A model generated the notes under the pieces. It saw only the letters and a program-made list of their open reading frames with translations. It had not been told where the DNA came from and searched no databases. The position numbers and the translations under genes are program-made. This document shows, in pieces, positions 8,492-18,111 of a stretch of DNA of 64,000 nucleotides (positions are counted from its first letter, which is position 1; each line of letters opens with the position of its first letter). Origin of the DNA: JADKIH01 sp043747595 (GTDB lineage Bacteria > Bacteroidota > Bacteroidia > AKYH767-A > 2013-40CM-41-45); the NCBI GenBank assembly GCA_043747595.1, contig JAYTOX010000054.1:1-64000 (forward strand). Direction: 5' to 3'.

Positions 8492-9286
8492 TTAAACAGC
8501 AACCGCTCCTTTAATATGAGGATGCGGATCGTAATTAATAATAGTCATATCTTCAATTTTAAAATCGAAAATACTTTTTACTTCCGGATTTAAAACGAGT
8601 TTCGGTAGAGGGCGAGGATCGCGAGTAAGTTGCAATTGAACTTGCTCGAAATGATTATTATAAATGTGCGCATCGCCTAACGTATGAACAAAAGTACCCG
8701 GTTCTAAATTACAAACTTGAGCTACCATAAGAGTAAGCGCTGCATACGATGCGATGTTAAATGGAACACCAAGAAAAATATCGGCACTACGTTGATACAA
8801 CTGACAAGACAATTTACCATCGGCAACATAAAACTGAAAAAAAGCATGACACGGAGGCAATTTCATTTTACTCACCTCCCCTACATTCCATGCGCTAACT
8901 ATTAGTCGACGAGAATCAGGGTTTTTCTTGATTTGATCAATCACCTCAGAAAGTTGATCAATTTCTTTTCCGTCAGCAGTTTTCCATGCTCTCCATTGCG
9001 AACCGTAAACAGGACCAAGGTCACCATTTTCATCGGCCCAGTCGTCCCAAATAGAAACACCGTTATCTCTTAAATATTTAATATTTGTATCGCCTTTAAT
9101 AAACCAAAGCAGTTCATGAAAGATAGAACGAGTATGCAATTTTTTGGTGGTGAGTAGTGGAAAGCCTTCTGCTAAATCAAAATGCATTTGATAACCAAAA
9201 ACACTGCGCGTTCCTGTTCCGGTACGATCACTTTTGTCGGTACCATTATTCATTACATTCCGGAGAAGGTCGAGATATTGCTTCAT
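8492..9286 (-). CDS. thyA: Thymidylate synthase
   Basis: 264 residues, the length of Escherichia coli ThyA. It methylates dUMP to dTMP with methylene-tetrahydrofolate. The catalytic Cys is in LPPCHAFFQF. The phosphate-binding QRSADIFLGVPFNIASYA and the folate-site IINYDPHPHIKG are intact. The start is the ATG at 9286. It probably forms a two-gene transcript with folA. Confidence 0.97.
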   Translation of the reverse strand: MKQYLDLLRNVMNNGTDKSDRTGTGTRSVFGYQMHFDLAEGFPLLTTKKLHTRSIFHELLWFIKGDTNIKYLRDNGVSIWDDWADENGDLGPVYGSQWRAWKTADGKEIDQLSEVIDQIKKNPDSRRLIVSAWNVGEVSKMKLPPCHAFFQFYVADGKLSCQLYQRSADIFLGVPFNIASYAALTLMVAQVCNLEPGTFVHTLGDAHIYNNHFEQVQLQLTRDPRPLPKLVLNPEVKSIFDFKIEDMTIINYDPHPHIKGAVAV

Positions 9287-9403
9287 TAAGAGAAAGATTG
9301 ATACTGCAAATTTAGAGAATATTTCTACTGAGGAAGACAGAAGTTATGAGCAAAAACAGCAACATTTCAACGATTACAGCCGTGGAGTTTAAAAAACGAA
9401 AGC

Positions 9404-9436
9404 TTTGATATTTATTCGACTTTTAAACTATCTTTC
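9404..9436 (+). promoter_or_regulatory. Promoter of the nucleoside permease gene
   Basis: TTTG at 9404-9407, a 21-bp spacer and TATCTTTC at 9429-9436 (one mismatch to TAnnTTTG). Because the -33 box covers the upstream TTG codon at 9405, it supports the ATG at 9456 as start. Confidence 0.5.
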
Positions 9437-9455
9437 GGTCTTAAAAAATAACTAT

Positions 9456-10712
9456 ATGGGTATTAAATTTCGACTTACTATCTTAAGTTTCTTCCAGTTC
9501 TTCGTATGGGGTGCATGGCTGATTACCATCGGCACCTATTGTTTCAATGCGAAAGGATGGACAGGTGCGCAGTTCGGAGCCATTTTTTCAACGTTGGCCT
9601 TATCGTCATTGTTTATGCCAACCATTGCCGGCATCATAGCCGATAAATGGATGAATGCAGAAAAACTTTACGGCATTCTACATATCATGTATGGATTAAT
9701 TTTATTCTACGTCCCGAGCGTAAACGATCCTGAAACGTTGTATTACGTAATCTTCGCTGCAATGATTTGTTACATGCCAACAATTTCATTATCGAATTCT
9801 ATCGCCTATTCCATATTAAAAGACAACAAGTACGATGTTGTAAAAGTCTTTCCCCCTATTCGTGTATGGGGAACGGTTGGTTTTATTGTTGCCATGTGGA
9901 CTACCAATTTAACCGGAAGCAAAACCAATGCGAATCAATTTATCATAGCAGCAGTAGCAGCAATCGTGTTGGGAATTTACGCATTCACACTACCAAAATG
10001 TCCACCACAAAAAAGCATTTCGAAAAATTCATCTTTGTTGGAGCAATTAGGATTAAGTTCATTCAAGTTATTTGCTAATTATAAAATGGCATTGTTTTTT
10101 ATCTTCTCTATGTTTTTAGGAGGCGCTTTACAACTTACAAATATGTATGGCGATTCCTTTCTAAACGACTTTGGAAAGATTCCTGAATATGCCAATTCGT
10201 TGGTAGTAAAATACTCGACAATTATCATGTCCATTTCACAGATATCAGAAACGCTTTTCATACTTACGATTCCATTTTTCTTAAAAAGATTTGGAATTAA
10301 AAAAGTGATGTTGTTTTCGATGTTAGCATGGGTCTTACGCTTCGGATTATTTGGTTACGGAAATCCGGCAGAAGGTTTGTGGATGATTATTCTTTCGTGC
10401 ATTGTTTACGGAATGGCATTCGACTTCTTTAATATTTCAGGTTCATTGTTTATTGAAACAAATACCGATCACTCAATCCGATCGAGTGCGCAAGGTTTGT
10501 TTATGATGATGACGAATGGTGTCGGTGCATTTTTAGGAAGTAAGATAAGTGGGCTGGCAATAGATACATATTTCACAGGAGACGGAGGAACAAAAGACTG
10601 GCGAGGAATCTGGGTTTCGTTTGCAATTTATTCGCTCATCGTAGCAATACTATTTGCTATCCTTTTTAAACACAAGCACAATCCGCAAGAAGTAGAAGCG
10701 GTTTCGCATTAA
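9456..10712 (+). CDS. MFS nucleoside permease, NupG-like
   Basis: 418 residues from the ATG at 9456, the same length as E. coli NupG. About 12 membrane segments are visible. The N-terminus (FFQFFVWGAWLITIGTYCF) is typical of the nucleoside:H+ symporter branch of the major facilitator superfamily. Substrate is inferred from the family; the neighbouring thyA/folA genes fit a nucleotide salvage role. The frame extends to a TTG at 9405, but that codon overlaps a promoter element. Confidence 0.85.
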   Translation: MGIKFRLTILSFFQFFVWGAWLITIGTYCFNAKGWTGAQFGAIFSTLALSSLFMPTIAGIIADKWMNAEKLYGILHIMYGLILFYVPSVNDPETLYYVIFAAMICYMPTISLSNSIAYSILKDNKYDVVKVFPPIRVWGTVGFIVAMWTTNLTGSKTNANQFIIAAVAAIVLGIYAFTLPKCPPQKSISKNSSLLEQLGLSSFKLFANYKMALFFIFSMFLGGALQLTNMYGDSFLNDFGKIPEYANSLVVKYSTIIMSISQISETLFILTIPFFLKRFGIKKVMLFSMLAWVLRFGLFGYGNPAEGLWMIILSCIVYGMAFDFFNISGSLFIETNTDHSIRSSAQGLFMMMTNGVGAFLGSKISGLAIDTYFTGDGGTKDWRGIWVSFAIYSLIVAILFAILFKHKHNPQEVEAVSH

Positions 10713-10809
10713 GAAATAAGAAGTAAGAAGTAAGATGTAAGAAGTATGAAGTAAGAAGTATGAAGTATGTCAGGGGGGACTCACCAATTACCACTCACCA
10801 CTCACTAAA
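10711..10809 (+). repeat. Heptanucleotide repeat plus dispersed element
   Basis: Positions 10721-10769 hold seven tandem copies of a 7-bp unit, AAGTAAG with AAGTATG and ATGTAAG variants. At 10781-10809 follows an element containing CCAATTACCACTCAC that recurs nearly unchanged at 52651-52680. The stretch to 10859 is non-coding. Confidence 0.8.
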
Positions 10810-10859
10810 GAGAATGATGTAACGCAATTAATCATTATTCACTATTCATTAATAATGTT

Positions 10860-11462
10860 CTAATTGCTTTTCCTTTTTTCCAATTCGTCGCGAATTCTTC
10901 CGGCACGTTCGTAGGCTTCGTCGTCGATTGCTTTTTTGAGAAGCTCTTTTAATTCGTCGGTACTTGCGGCTCCTAATTCGTTTTCACTTAATTTACTCGT
11001 TGATCCTATTGGTCGTTCTACTGTTTCTTCAATGTTTTCTAATGAAGTATTTTCATCGGTAGCTACACCTGCTGTGGCAAGAATAAATTCGTAGGTATAA
11101 ATTGGGCAACCAAAACGAACTGCTACGGCTATTGCATCGCTTGTTCGAGCATCTATCTCTTCTTTTTTATCGCCATTGTTACAAATTAACTTTGCAAAAA
11201 ATACACCTTCAACCAGATTGTAAATAATAATTTCATCTACATTTATTTTGAAAGAATGTGCCAAGCTTTTAAACAGATCATGCGTGAGAGGTCGAGTCGG
11301 AGTCATATTTTCCAACTCAATAGCAATGGCCTGCGCTTCAAAAGCACCAATGATTATTGGCAGTCGGCGTTTTCCTTTATCTTCTCCTAAAACTAAAGCA
11401 TAAGCGCCTGATTGCGTTTGGCTGTATTGGAGGCCGATTATTTCTAGTTTGATCTTTTTCAT
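10860..11462 (-). CDS. Bifunctional nuclease-domain protein (DUF151/BFN) with UVR motif
   Basis: 200 residues. Residues 1-135 form the BFN/DUF151 domain (LPIIIGAFEAQAIAIELE, then ARTSDAIAVAVRFGCPIY). Residues about 165-197 (ASTDELKELLKKAIDDEAYE, then RAGRIRDELEKRK) form a UvrB/UvrC-type helical motif. Plant and bacterial members have reported nuclease activity; the physiological role in bacteria is unclear. It lies 62 bases downstream of etfA on the same strand, so it may be co-transcribed with etfBA. Confidence 0.85.
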   Translation of the reverse strand: MKKIKLEIIGLQYSQTQSGAYALVLGEDKGKRRLPIIIGAFEAQAIAIELENMTPTRPLTHDLFKSLAHSFKINVDEIIIYNLVEGVFFAKLICNNGDKKEEIDARTSDAIAVAVRFGCPIYTYEFILATAGVATDENTSLENIEETVERPIGSTSKLSENELGAASTDELKELLKKAIDDEAYERAGRIRDELEKRKSN

Positions 11463-11524
11463 TTTAAAATGCCTATGGCAATTGGCTTAATCGAATTTAA
11501 TAAAAATTAGTTTCGGCTATACAA

Positions 11525-12502
11525 TTAATTCTGATTTGCTTTAAAGGTTTTCGCTGCTTCAATCAATTTAGGAACCACTTCAAATGCATCTCCAACAATA
11601 CCGTAGTCGGCCGCTTTAAAAAATGGTGCCTCAGGATCTTTATTGATAACAACAATCACTTTAGACGAAGACACACCTGCCAAATGCTGAATAGCACCAC
11701 TGATACCAATGGCAATGTATAGATTCGGACTTATTGCTATTCCTGTTTGTCCTACGTGTTCCGAATGTGGACGCCATCCGGCATCAGAAACCGGCTTAGA
11801 ACATGCAGTAGCTGCACCTAGTATTTTAGCCAACTCTTCAATCATTCCCCAGTTCTCCGGACCTTTCATACCTCGTCCGGCAGAAACTACTAATTCAGCT
11901 TCAGGAAGAGAGATTGTATTTCCGGCACGCACTCGTTCTTTAATGCTTGCAGCAAAATCTTTATCAACCGGAGTAAAATCAAAATTTGAAACAGTAGTTG
12001 TACCTCCGCTTTCAATTACCTTATACGAATTTGGCATCATCGAAATAACTTTTGTGCCGGCCATCATTTCAATTATTGAAAAAGCCTTTCCTGAAAACGA
12101 TCCTTTTTTAACAGTGAATGCACCGTCCATTGAAGGAAGACTTACCACATTTTCCGCAAGAGCAGCATCCAATTTAATCGCCACACGTGGAGCAATTGAT
12201 TTGCCGGCAAAAGATGCGGAAAGAATAATCACCTCCGCATTTTCTGATTTAGCTGCTGCTGCAATTACACTTGCGTACGGCTGAGGATTTGGAATAGTTA
12301 ATTGATCGCTGTTGATCGTTAGCACTTTTGACGCTCCATATTTTCCGGCTTTTGCTAATTCATCTTGACTAACCTTTCCAATAGAAATAGCTATGAGCGG
12401 TTGATTTAATTTTGTTGCAATTGCAGAAGCATAACTTACAGCTTCGAAAGCAGACTTACGAAAAGCGCCTTCAGAATTTTCTATATATACGAGTACTGAC
12501 AT
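11525..12502 (-). CDS. etfA: Electron transfer flavoprotein alpha subunit
   Basis: 325 residues. Alpha subunit of the FAD-containing ETF heterodimer, which takes electrons from acyl-CoA dehydrogenases and passes them to the quinone pool. The FAD-binding C-terminal domain is clear: SAGRGMKGPENWG, then GATAACSKPVSDAGWRPH, VGQTGIAISPNLYIAIGISG and INKDPEAPFFKAADYGIVGD. It follows etfB by 27 bases. It fits the fatty-acyl and phenylacetate degradation genes elsewhere in the window. Confidence 0.96.
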   Translation of the reverse strand: MSVLVYIENSEGAFRKSAFEAVSYASAIATKLNQPLIAISIGKVSQDELAKAGKYGASKVLTINSDQLTIPNPQPYASVIAAAAKSENAEVIILSASFAGKSIAPRVAIKLDAALAENVVSLPSMDGAFTVKKGSFSGKAFSIIEMMAGTKVISMMPNSYKVIESGGTTTVSNFDFTPVDKDFAASIKERVRAGNTISLPEAELVVSAGRGMKGPENWGMIEELAKILGAATACSKPVSDAGWRPHSEHVGQTGIAISPNLYIAIGISGAIQHLAGVSSSKVIVVINKDPEAPFFKAADYGIVGDAFEVVPKLIEAAKTFKANQN

Positions 12503-12529
12503 GAGATTTTTTTTATGTGATGAATAAGA

Positions 12530-13267
12530 TCAGATGATTTTTTTCTCTTCGCGAATAAGATCGAAAAGAGTACCGGCATCATCAGGACTGATTAATTTTA
12601 CTGCACTTCTCATGACAGGTTTTTCATAAGAAACTAGTTTTACTTTTTGTGCTACTTCTATTGGCTCAATTACAACGAGCGGTTTAGTACGAGCAGACAT
12701 GATTCCACGCATGTTTGGAATTTTCCATTCAGCCATTCCTTCAGATGCACCGGCAACAAAAGGAAGAGACGTTGAAATAATTTCTTTTCCACCTTCAATT
12801 TCACAATCGAGTGTTGCTGTAGAACCTTCGATCGATAAACTTTTAGCAAAAAGCACACATGGAATATCGAGTAGTTCGGCAATCATAACCGGAACACTAG
12901 ACCCATTATGATCGCTACTTTCACGTCCACAAAGAATAACATCAACCGGATTTGTTTTTACGTATTCAGCAATTTGTTTGGCAACGAAAAAAGAATCGCG
13001 TGGAATGGAGTTGATACGAACCGCATCAGTAGCACCAATAGCCAAAGCTTTTCGAATGACGGCTTCAGTGGAAACATCACCAATATTAATGACAGTAACA
13101 GTTCCATTGTTAGAAGCGGCAAGATCAACCGCTTTAGAAAGGGCAATTTCGTCGTAAGGGTTTAAAATAAAAGTCACGCCGGCAGAAACAAATTCTTTAT
13201 TATCCGGAGTAAAATTTATTTTTGCCGTGGTATCGGGTACACTAGCAATACAAACTAATATTTTCAT
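12530..13267 (-). CDS. etfB: Electron transfer flavoprotein beta subunit
   Basis: 245 residues. Beta subunit of ETF, which binds AMP and docks the partner dehydrogenases. Motifs are VCIASVPDTTAKI at the start, NPYDEIALSKAVDL, DVILCGRESSDHNGSSVPVM and LPFVAGASEGMAEWKIPNMR. It is the first gene of etfBA, with the ATG at 13267. Confidence 0.96.
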   Translation of the reverse strand: MKILVCIASVPDTTAKINFTPDNKEFVSAGVTFILNPYDEIALSKAVDLAASNNGTVTVINIGDVSTEAVIRKALAIGATDAVRINSIPRDSFFVAKQIAEYVKTNPVDVILCGRESSDHNGSSVPVMIAELLDIPCVLFAKSLSIEGSTATLDCEIEGGKEIISTSLPFVAGASEGMAEWKIPNMRGIMSARTKPLVVIEPIEVAQKVKLVSYEKPVMRSAVKLISPDDAGTLFDLIREEKKII

Positions 13268-13415
13268 AGGATTGGATTATGTATTACGCGATTATTTTTA
13301 TATTTAACAATCACGCATTCAGCATGTTCTGAAATTAATGAATTATATTTTACTTCTTATTACAGAGCGGCGAAGATAAAGAAATTAATCACGAATAATT
13401 AAGTAAAAATCGGTT

Positions 13416-13745
13416 ATGTCTGTCAGAATCAGTATTCTTGAAAGTTATCTAAACGAAGATCCGCACGATGAGTTTCTTCGCTATGCTTTAGCGTTGGAAT
13501 ACAAAGAATTAGGTAATTTTCAAGAAGCATACAATCATTTTTTAGTGCTCAGGCAATTGCATCCTGATTACCTTCCGATGTATTATATGGCAGGAAAAAC
13601 AGCGGAAGACCTTCACTTAATTACAGAAGCGATAGAGTGGTATTCGGCAGGAGGCATTATTGCGATTCGGTTAGGAAATGGAAAAACATTGAACGAGCTG
13701 AACAGTGCTGCGCAGATGTTGAAAGATGAAATGAGTGAAGAGTAG
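13416..13745 (+). CDS. Small tetratricopeptide repeat protein
   Basis: 109 residues with two to three TPR-like helical pairs (DEFLRYALALEYKELGNFQE, then LPMYYMAGKTAEDLHLITEA). No signal peptide, so cytosolic. Such proteins mediate protein contacts; the partner is unknown. It is divergent from etfBA and ends 56 bases before pdhB, which has its own -7 box in that gap. Confidence 0.75.
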   Translation: MSVRISILESYLNEDPHDEFLRYALALEYKELGNFQEAYNHFLVLRQLHPDYLPMYYMAGKTAEDLHLITEAIEWYSAGGIIAIRLGNGKTLNELNSAAQMLKDEMSEE

Positions 13746-13755
13746 AACAAATTTT

Positions 13756-13763
13756 TATCTTTG
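13756..13763 (+). promoter_or_regulatory. pdhB promoter, -7 element
   Basis: TATCTTTG, an exact TAnnTTTG match, followed by TGGCCCC, 38 bases before the ATG at 13802. No clear -33 TTG is visible. Confidence 0.55.
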
Positions 13764-13801
13764 TGGCCCCGCATAAAATTGCGACGCATTAAAAAAGAAT
13801 T

Positions 13802-14785
13802 ATGAGAGAGATACAATTTCGTGAGGCCCTTCGAGAGGCGATGAATGAAGAGATGCGCAGAGATGAGCGTGTGTTTTTGATGGGAGAAGAAGTTGCGCAA
13901 TACAATGGAGCGTACAAAGTGAGTCAGGGAATGCTCGACGAATTTGGTGAGAGGCGAGTAATCGATACACCAATTGCTGAATTAGGTTTTGCGGGAATAG
14001 CAGTAGGGGCAGCCATGAATGGTCTCCGCCCTATTGTTGAATTCATGACATTCAATTTTTCATTGGTAGCGATAGATCAAGTAATTAATTCGGCTGCGAA
14101 AATGATGAGCATGAGCGGTGGGCAATTTACAGTTCCTATTGTATTTAGAGGTCCCACAGGATCGGCGGGAATGTTAAGTTCACAACATTCACAAGCCTTT
14201 GAAAGTTGGTATGCAAACTGTCCGGGGTTAAAAGTAGTGGTGCCAAGTAATCCGGCCGATGCAAAAGGTTTGTTGAAGTCGGCCATTCGCGATAGCGATC
14301 CGGTTATATTTATGGAAAGCGAGCAAATGTATGGCGACAAAGGAAATGTTCCTGATGGAGAATATTTAATACCGATTGGCGTGGCCGATGTAGTAAAGAT
14401 AGGAACCGATGTTACCATTGTTTCGTTTGGAAAAATGATGAAGATAGCAATGAAAGCTGCAGAAGAGTTGGCAAAAGAAAACATCAATGCAGAAGTGATC
14501 GACTTGCGTTCCGTTCGTCCGATTGATTATGCAACAGTGATAAATTCGGTAAAAAAGACAAACCGTTTAGTGATAGTAGAAGAATCGTGGCCATTGGCGG
14601 CTATTGCTACAGAAGTTACCTTTAAAGTTCAAAAAGACGCATTCGATTATTTAGATGCACCCATACTTAGAGTAATGGGAATGGACGTACCACTTCCCTA
14701 TGCACCAACGTTGATTGAGGCGTATCTTCCTAATCCTGCAAGAGTTATCAGAGCAGTGAAAGAAGTTATGTATCTGGTAAAATAA
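13802..14785 (+). CDS. pdhB: Pyruvate dehydrogenase E1 component, beta subunit
   Basis: 327 residues, the standard E1 beta length. With E1 alpha it performs thiamine-diphosphate-dependent decarboxylation of pyruvate. Landmarks are LMGEEVAQYNGAYKVSQGML, RVIDTPIAELGFAGIAVGAA, the FRGPTGSAGMLSSQHSQAFE loop and VEESWPLAAIATEV. The pyruvate-type beta subunit (not branched-chain) is inferred from these. E1 alpha is not adjacent. A terminator follows directly. Confidence 0.9.
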   Translation: MREIQFREALREAMNEEMRRDERVFLMGEEVAQYNGAYKVSQGMLDEFGERRVIDTPIAELGFAGIAVGAAMNGLRPIVEFMTFNFSLVAIDQVINSAAKMMSMSGGQFTVPIVFRGPTGSAGMLSSQHSQAFESWYANCPGLKVVVPSNPADAKGLLKSAIRDSDPVIFMESEQMYGDKGNVPDGEYLIPIGVADVVKIGTDVTIVSFGKMMKIAMKAAEELAKENINAEVIDLRSVRPIDYATVINSVKKTNRLVIVEESWPLAAIATEVTFKVQKDAFDYLDAPILRVMGMDVPLPYAPTLIEAYLPNPARVIRAVKEVMYLVK

Positions 14786-14805
14786 GTAATTGAAAAGAAA
14801 AGATA

Positions 14806-14838
14806 GAAGCTGCTCATATTAAAGGGCAGCTTTTTTTG
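14806..14838 (+). terminator. pdhB terminator
   Basis: AGCTGCTC (14808-14815) pairs with GGGCAGCT (14824-14831), with one G-T pair, and is followed by seven T. Confidence 0.85.
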
Positions 14839-14992
14839 TGTAAAGGTTTTTTAGCTTGAATAAAGGTTTACAAAAAGAGAGCGGTCAATTTTAATTTTGA
14901 GAACAAGTCTATTTTTTCGCATAGAATATTGGATTTCAATACTATTCCATCAATATAGTAAGTACTATATAGATTTCTCGGGAAATAAGGTG

Positions 14993-15000
14993 TACCTTTG
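14993..15000 (+). promoter_or_regulatory. Promoter of the DEAD-box helicase gene, -7 element
   Basis: TACCTTTG followed by CCGC, 18 bases before the ATG at 15019. It covers the TTG codon at 14998 that would otherwise be an alternative start. Confidence 0.6.
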
Positions 15001-15018
15001 CCGCTTAATATTCAAAAA

Positions 15019-16929
15019 ATGCTTTCTTTCTCAGAATTAGGAGTTGGCGAGAATGTTTTGAAAGCCATAACAGAGTTAGGTTTCGTTGAACCGACTCCAA
15101 TTCAGCAACAGGCCATCCCTCAATTGATGGCCGATGAGACAGATTTTATCGGACTTGCACAAACAGGTACCGGAAAGACAGCTGCGTTTGGCCTTCCCAT
15201 TCTTGAACTCATTGACCAAAACAAAACGGTCACACAATCATTAATCTTAGCACCAACACGAGAACTGTGTGTGCAGATTACAAATGATCTTATTAAATAC
15301 AGTAAATACAATCGTTCGGTAGCAGTAACTGCCGTTTACGGAGGTGCTAACATTGTACAACAGATTCGTCAGATCAAAAAAGGTAGTCAAATCGTGGTGG
15401 CAACACCCGGTCGATTACTCGATTTGATAAATCGCGGAGCAATCAATATGGATAAGATCCGTTATTTGATTCTCGACGAAGCCGATGAGATGTTGAACAT
15501 GGGCTTCCAAGAAGACATCGATGAAATTCTGTCGCACCTTCCCGATGAGCGAAGAGTATGGTTGTTTTCAGCAACGATGCCACAAGAAGTTCGTACGATT
15601 GCAAGTAAGTACATGTCGAATCCTTTCGAACTTACGGTTGGTCGTAAAAATGAAGGCGCGGTAAACTTAGAACATTACTACTACGTAATTCACGAACGTG
15701 ATCGTTATTCAGCACTTAAAAGATTGCTTGATTCGGTACCGGAAGTATTTGGAATTATATTTTGCAGAACGAGAATCGATACACAACGTATTGCTGAGAA
15801 TTTAGCAAAAGACGGTTACAATTCAGATGCATTGCATGGCGATTTAACACAAGCGCAACGCGATAAAGTAATGGCACGTTACCGTTCAAAAAACCTTGAT
15901 GTGTTAGTGGCAACAGATGTTGCGGCAAGAGGAATTGATGTGAACGATATTACACACGTTATCCATTACAATTTACCTGATGAACCGGAAAGTTACACGC
16001 ACAGAAGCGGAAGAACAGCACGTGCAGGTAAATCGGGAGTATCGTGGGCATTGATCAACATTCGCGAAATGGACAAAATCCGTTTTATAGAAAAGAAGAT
16101 CGGCACTAAAATTCATATAGGACGTATTCCTGATGCAGTAACAATTTGTGAGCAGCAGCTTATGAATTTAATGCAAAAGATCGAGCATGTAAAAGTGAAC
16201 GAAAAAGGAATTCAGAAATATCTTGAGCCGGTTTTAGAAAAGTTGAATGATCTTTCGAAAGAAGAATTAATTAAACGTATAGTTAGTATTGAATTCAATC
16301 GATTCTTAGACGCCTATAGAGATGCGCCGGATTTAAATGTTGATGTAGCACATCAAGGCAAAGGTAGCAGTACAGGATATCGTAGTGCCGGACCACGTTT
16401 GTTTATCAATTTAGGTTCGATGGATGGTTTGAATGAAGGAGCAATGCGTGATTATGTTTCATCGATACTGGAAGTTGACAAAGCAATTGTTGGCCGTATA
16501 GATGTGAAAGGTGTTTATTCATTCATTGATTTACCGGAAGCAGTTTTGAATACCGCTATGGAAACATTCCAAGGTGAGATTTATCAAGGCAGAAAAGTAA
16601 GAATAGAAGTTTCTTCAAACGAAACGCGTAAATCGAGTAGCGGTTTTGGCAATAAAGGAGGAAGAGGCGGAGATTATAAAGGCGGACGAGATCGTGGAAC
16701 AAGAAGTTATTCAGGTTCAGGATCGGGTGACTTTAAAAGTGGCGGACGCAGTTCAGGTGGCTCAAGTAGTTCATCAGGTGGAGAAAGCAGAAGCAGAAGT
16801 TCGAGTGGAGATGGAAGAAGTAGAAGCTCAAGCAGTGAAAACGGCAGCCGACGCGGATGGAGTGAAAATAAACCTGCAGCAGGCGGTGACAGTCGTCGTC
16901 CGGATACAGGAAAAAAGAAGAAGTGGTAA
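15019..16929 (+). CDS. deaD: DEAD-box RNA helicase, CsdA/DeaD-like
   Basis: 636 residues. An ATP-dependent RNA helicase, probably for ribosome assembly or mRNA turnover in the cold. Q motif GFVEPTPIQ, motif I AQTGTGKTAAFG, Ia PTRELCVQ, motif II DEADEM, motif III SAT, motif V ARGIDV and motif VI HRSGRTARAGK are intact. Residues about 450-530 (GPRLFINLGSMDGLNEGAM, then KGVYSFIDLPEA) match the DbpA-type RNA-binding domain. From about residue 535 the tail is low-complexity Gly/Ser/Arg-rich with RG and RS runs, a likely disordered RNA-binding extension. Single gene with its own promoter. Confidence 0.93.
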   Translation: MLSFSELGVGENVLKAITELGFVEPTPIQQQAIPQLMADETDFIGLAQTGTGKTAAFGLPILELIDQNKTVTQSLILAPTRELCVQITNDLIKYSKYNRSVAVTAVYGGANIVQQIRQIKKGSQIVVATPGRLLDLINRGAINMDKIRYLILDEADEMLNMGFQEDIDEILSHLPDERRVWLFSATMPQEVRTIASKYMSNPFELTVGRKNEGAVNLEHYYYVIHERDRYSALKRLLDSVPEVFGIIFCRTRIDTQRIAENLAKDGYNSDALHGDLTQAQRDKVMARYRSKNLDVLVATDVAARGIDVNDITHVIHYNLPDEPESYTHRSGRTARAGKSGVSWALINIREMDKIRFIEKKIGTKIHIGRIPDAVTICEQQLMNLMQKIEHVKVNEKGIQKYLEPVLEKLNDLSKEELIKRIVSIEFNRFLDAYRDAPDLNVDVAHQGKGSSTGYRSAGPRLFINLGSMDGLNEGAMRDYVSSILEVDKAIVGRIDVKGVYSFIDLPEAVLNTAMETFQGEIYQGRKVRIEVSSNETRKSSSGFGNKGGRGGDYKGGRDRGTRSYSGSGSGDFKSGGRSSGGSSSSSGGESRSRSSSGDGRSRSSSSENGSRRGWSENKPAAGGDSRRPDTGKKKKW

Positions 16930-17030
16930 TTCAGTTCTTAACTAGTTAATGTGGAAATTTAACGTTTTGAAACATCTTTTCATTGCGTTAAATTTCGTAC
17001 ATTACATCCAACTAAATTTCAAATAAATTA

Positions 17031-18095
17031 ATGGCTACCATCAAATTTAATGGAAATGCGTCTGGATTTTATTCAGACCTAAAAAATAGAGTTGATGCAT
17101 ATTTTGCAGAGAAGAAAATCGATCCCCATGGAAACGGAAAGATTTATTTCAAGACTGCATTTTATATGCTTTCCTTTTTGGCAACCTATATCACCTTAGT
17201 ATTCTTTACTCCTTCTCCTTTTATCGCTATTTTGCTTTGTATCTTTTTCGGATTTTTCACAGCCGGAATTGGATTCAATGTAATGCACGATGGGGGTCAT
17301 GGGAGTTATTCGCCGAATAAAACGGTGAATAAAATGGCTGCACTTACGTTAAACATGTTGGGTGGAAGTTCTTTTTTATGGAACATCAAGCACAACATGA
17401 TTCATCACACTTATACGAATATAGATGGGCATGATGATGATATAGCTGCAGAACCATTACTACGTCTTTGCGATTCACAAAAGAAATATTTCTATCACCG
17501 ATTCCAGTTTATCTACTGGTTTATCGTTTACGGATTTACTTATGCGTTGTGGATCTTTATGCTTGACATCGCAAAATTTTTTACTCGTACGATATCATCT
17601 AAAACGGGAATTAAATTTGATTTAAAAACAACACTTGGATTTTGGATTACTAAAATAATCTACATAGGGTTGTTCGTACTGCTTCCAATCAAAATGGTAG
17701 GCGTTGCTGATTTCTTAATTGGATACAGTATCTTTTTATTTACAACAGGACTTTACATCAGTGTAATATTCCAGTTAGCACATTCAGTAGAAGGAGCGCA
17801 ATTTGTTGACCCAACGAATCAGCCGGTATTGGAAAATGATTGGGCGGTACACCAAGTATTGACTACTTCAAATTTCGGTTCAACAAGCAAAGTACTTTCA
17901 TTTTTAACAGGAGGATTAAACCAACAAGTAGAGCATCATTTGTTTCCAAAGATCTCCCATATTCATTACCCGAAATTAAGTGCTATTGTAAAAGAGACTT
18001 GCTCAGAGCATGGACTTGTTTACTTAGAACAACCAACAATTTGGCATGCCGTTGCTTCTCATGTTAGACATCTTTATCGTTTAGGAAGAAGTTAA
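17031..18095 (+). CDS. Membrane fatty acid desaturase
   Basis: 354 residues, a di-iron integral membrane desaturase. The three histidine boxes are HDGGHGS (near 86), HNMIHHTYTN (near 123) and QQVEHHLFP (near 300). The Gln at the start of the third box is typical of front-end or linoleoyl-CoA-type desaturases. No fused cytochrome b5 domain. Four or more membrane segments are visible (about 42-82 and 160-250). It introduces a double bond in acyl chains, probably for membrane fluidity. Substrate position is not readable. A strong terminator follows. Confidence 0.9.
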   Translation: MATIKFNGNASGFYSDLKNRVDAYFAEKKIDPHGNGKIYFKTAFYMLSFLATYITLVFFTPSPFIAILLCIFFGFFTAGIGFNVMHDGGHGSYSPNKTVNKMAALTLNMLGGSSFLWNIKHNMIHHTYTNIDGHDDDIAAEPLLRLCDSQKKYFYHRFQFIYWFIVYGFTYALWIFMLDIAKFFTRTISSKTGIKFDLKTTLGFWITKIIYIGLFVLLPIKMVGVADFLIGYSIFLFTTGLYISVIFQLAHSVEGAQFVDPTNQPVLENDWAVHQVLTTSNFGSTSKVLSFLTGGLNQQVEHHLFPKISHIHYPKLSAIVKETCSEHGLVYLEQPTIWHAVASHVRHLYRLGRS

Positions 18096-18111
18096 ACAAA
18101 AATAAAAATTG

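Noticed and set aside
11709..12284. 191-residue plus-strand frame opposite etfA
   Set aside because: Exact antisense of the well-conserved etfA; no independent evidence.
14998..15018. TTG start of the DEAD-box helicase seven codons upstream
   Set aside because: The TTG overlaps the -7 promoter box, so it would lie outside the transcript.
16646..16945. 99-residue frame inside the helicase tail
   Set aside because: It is an out-of-frame reading of the low-complexity Gly/Ser/Arg codons of the helicase gene.
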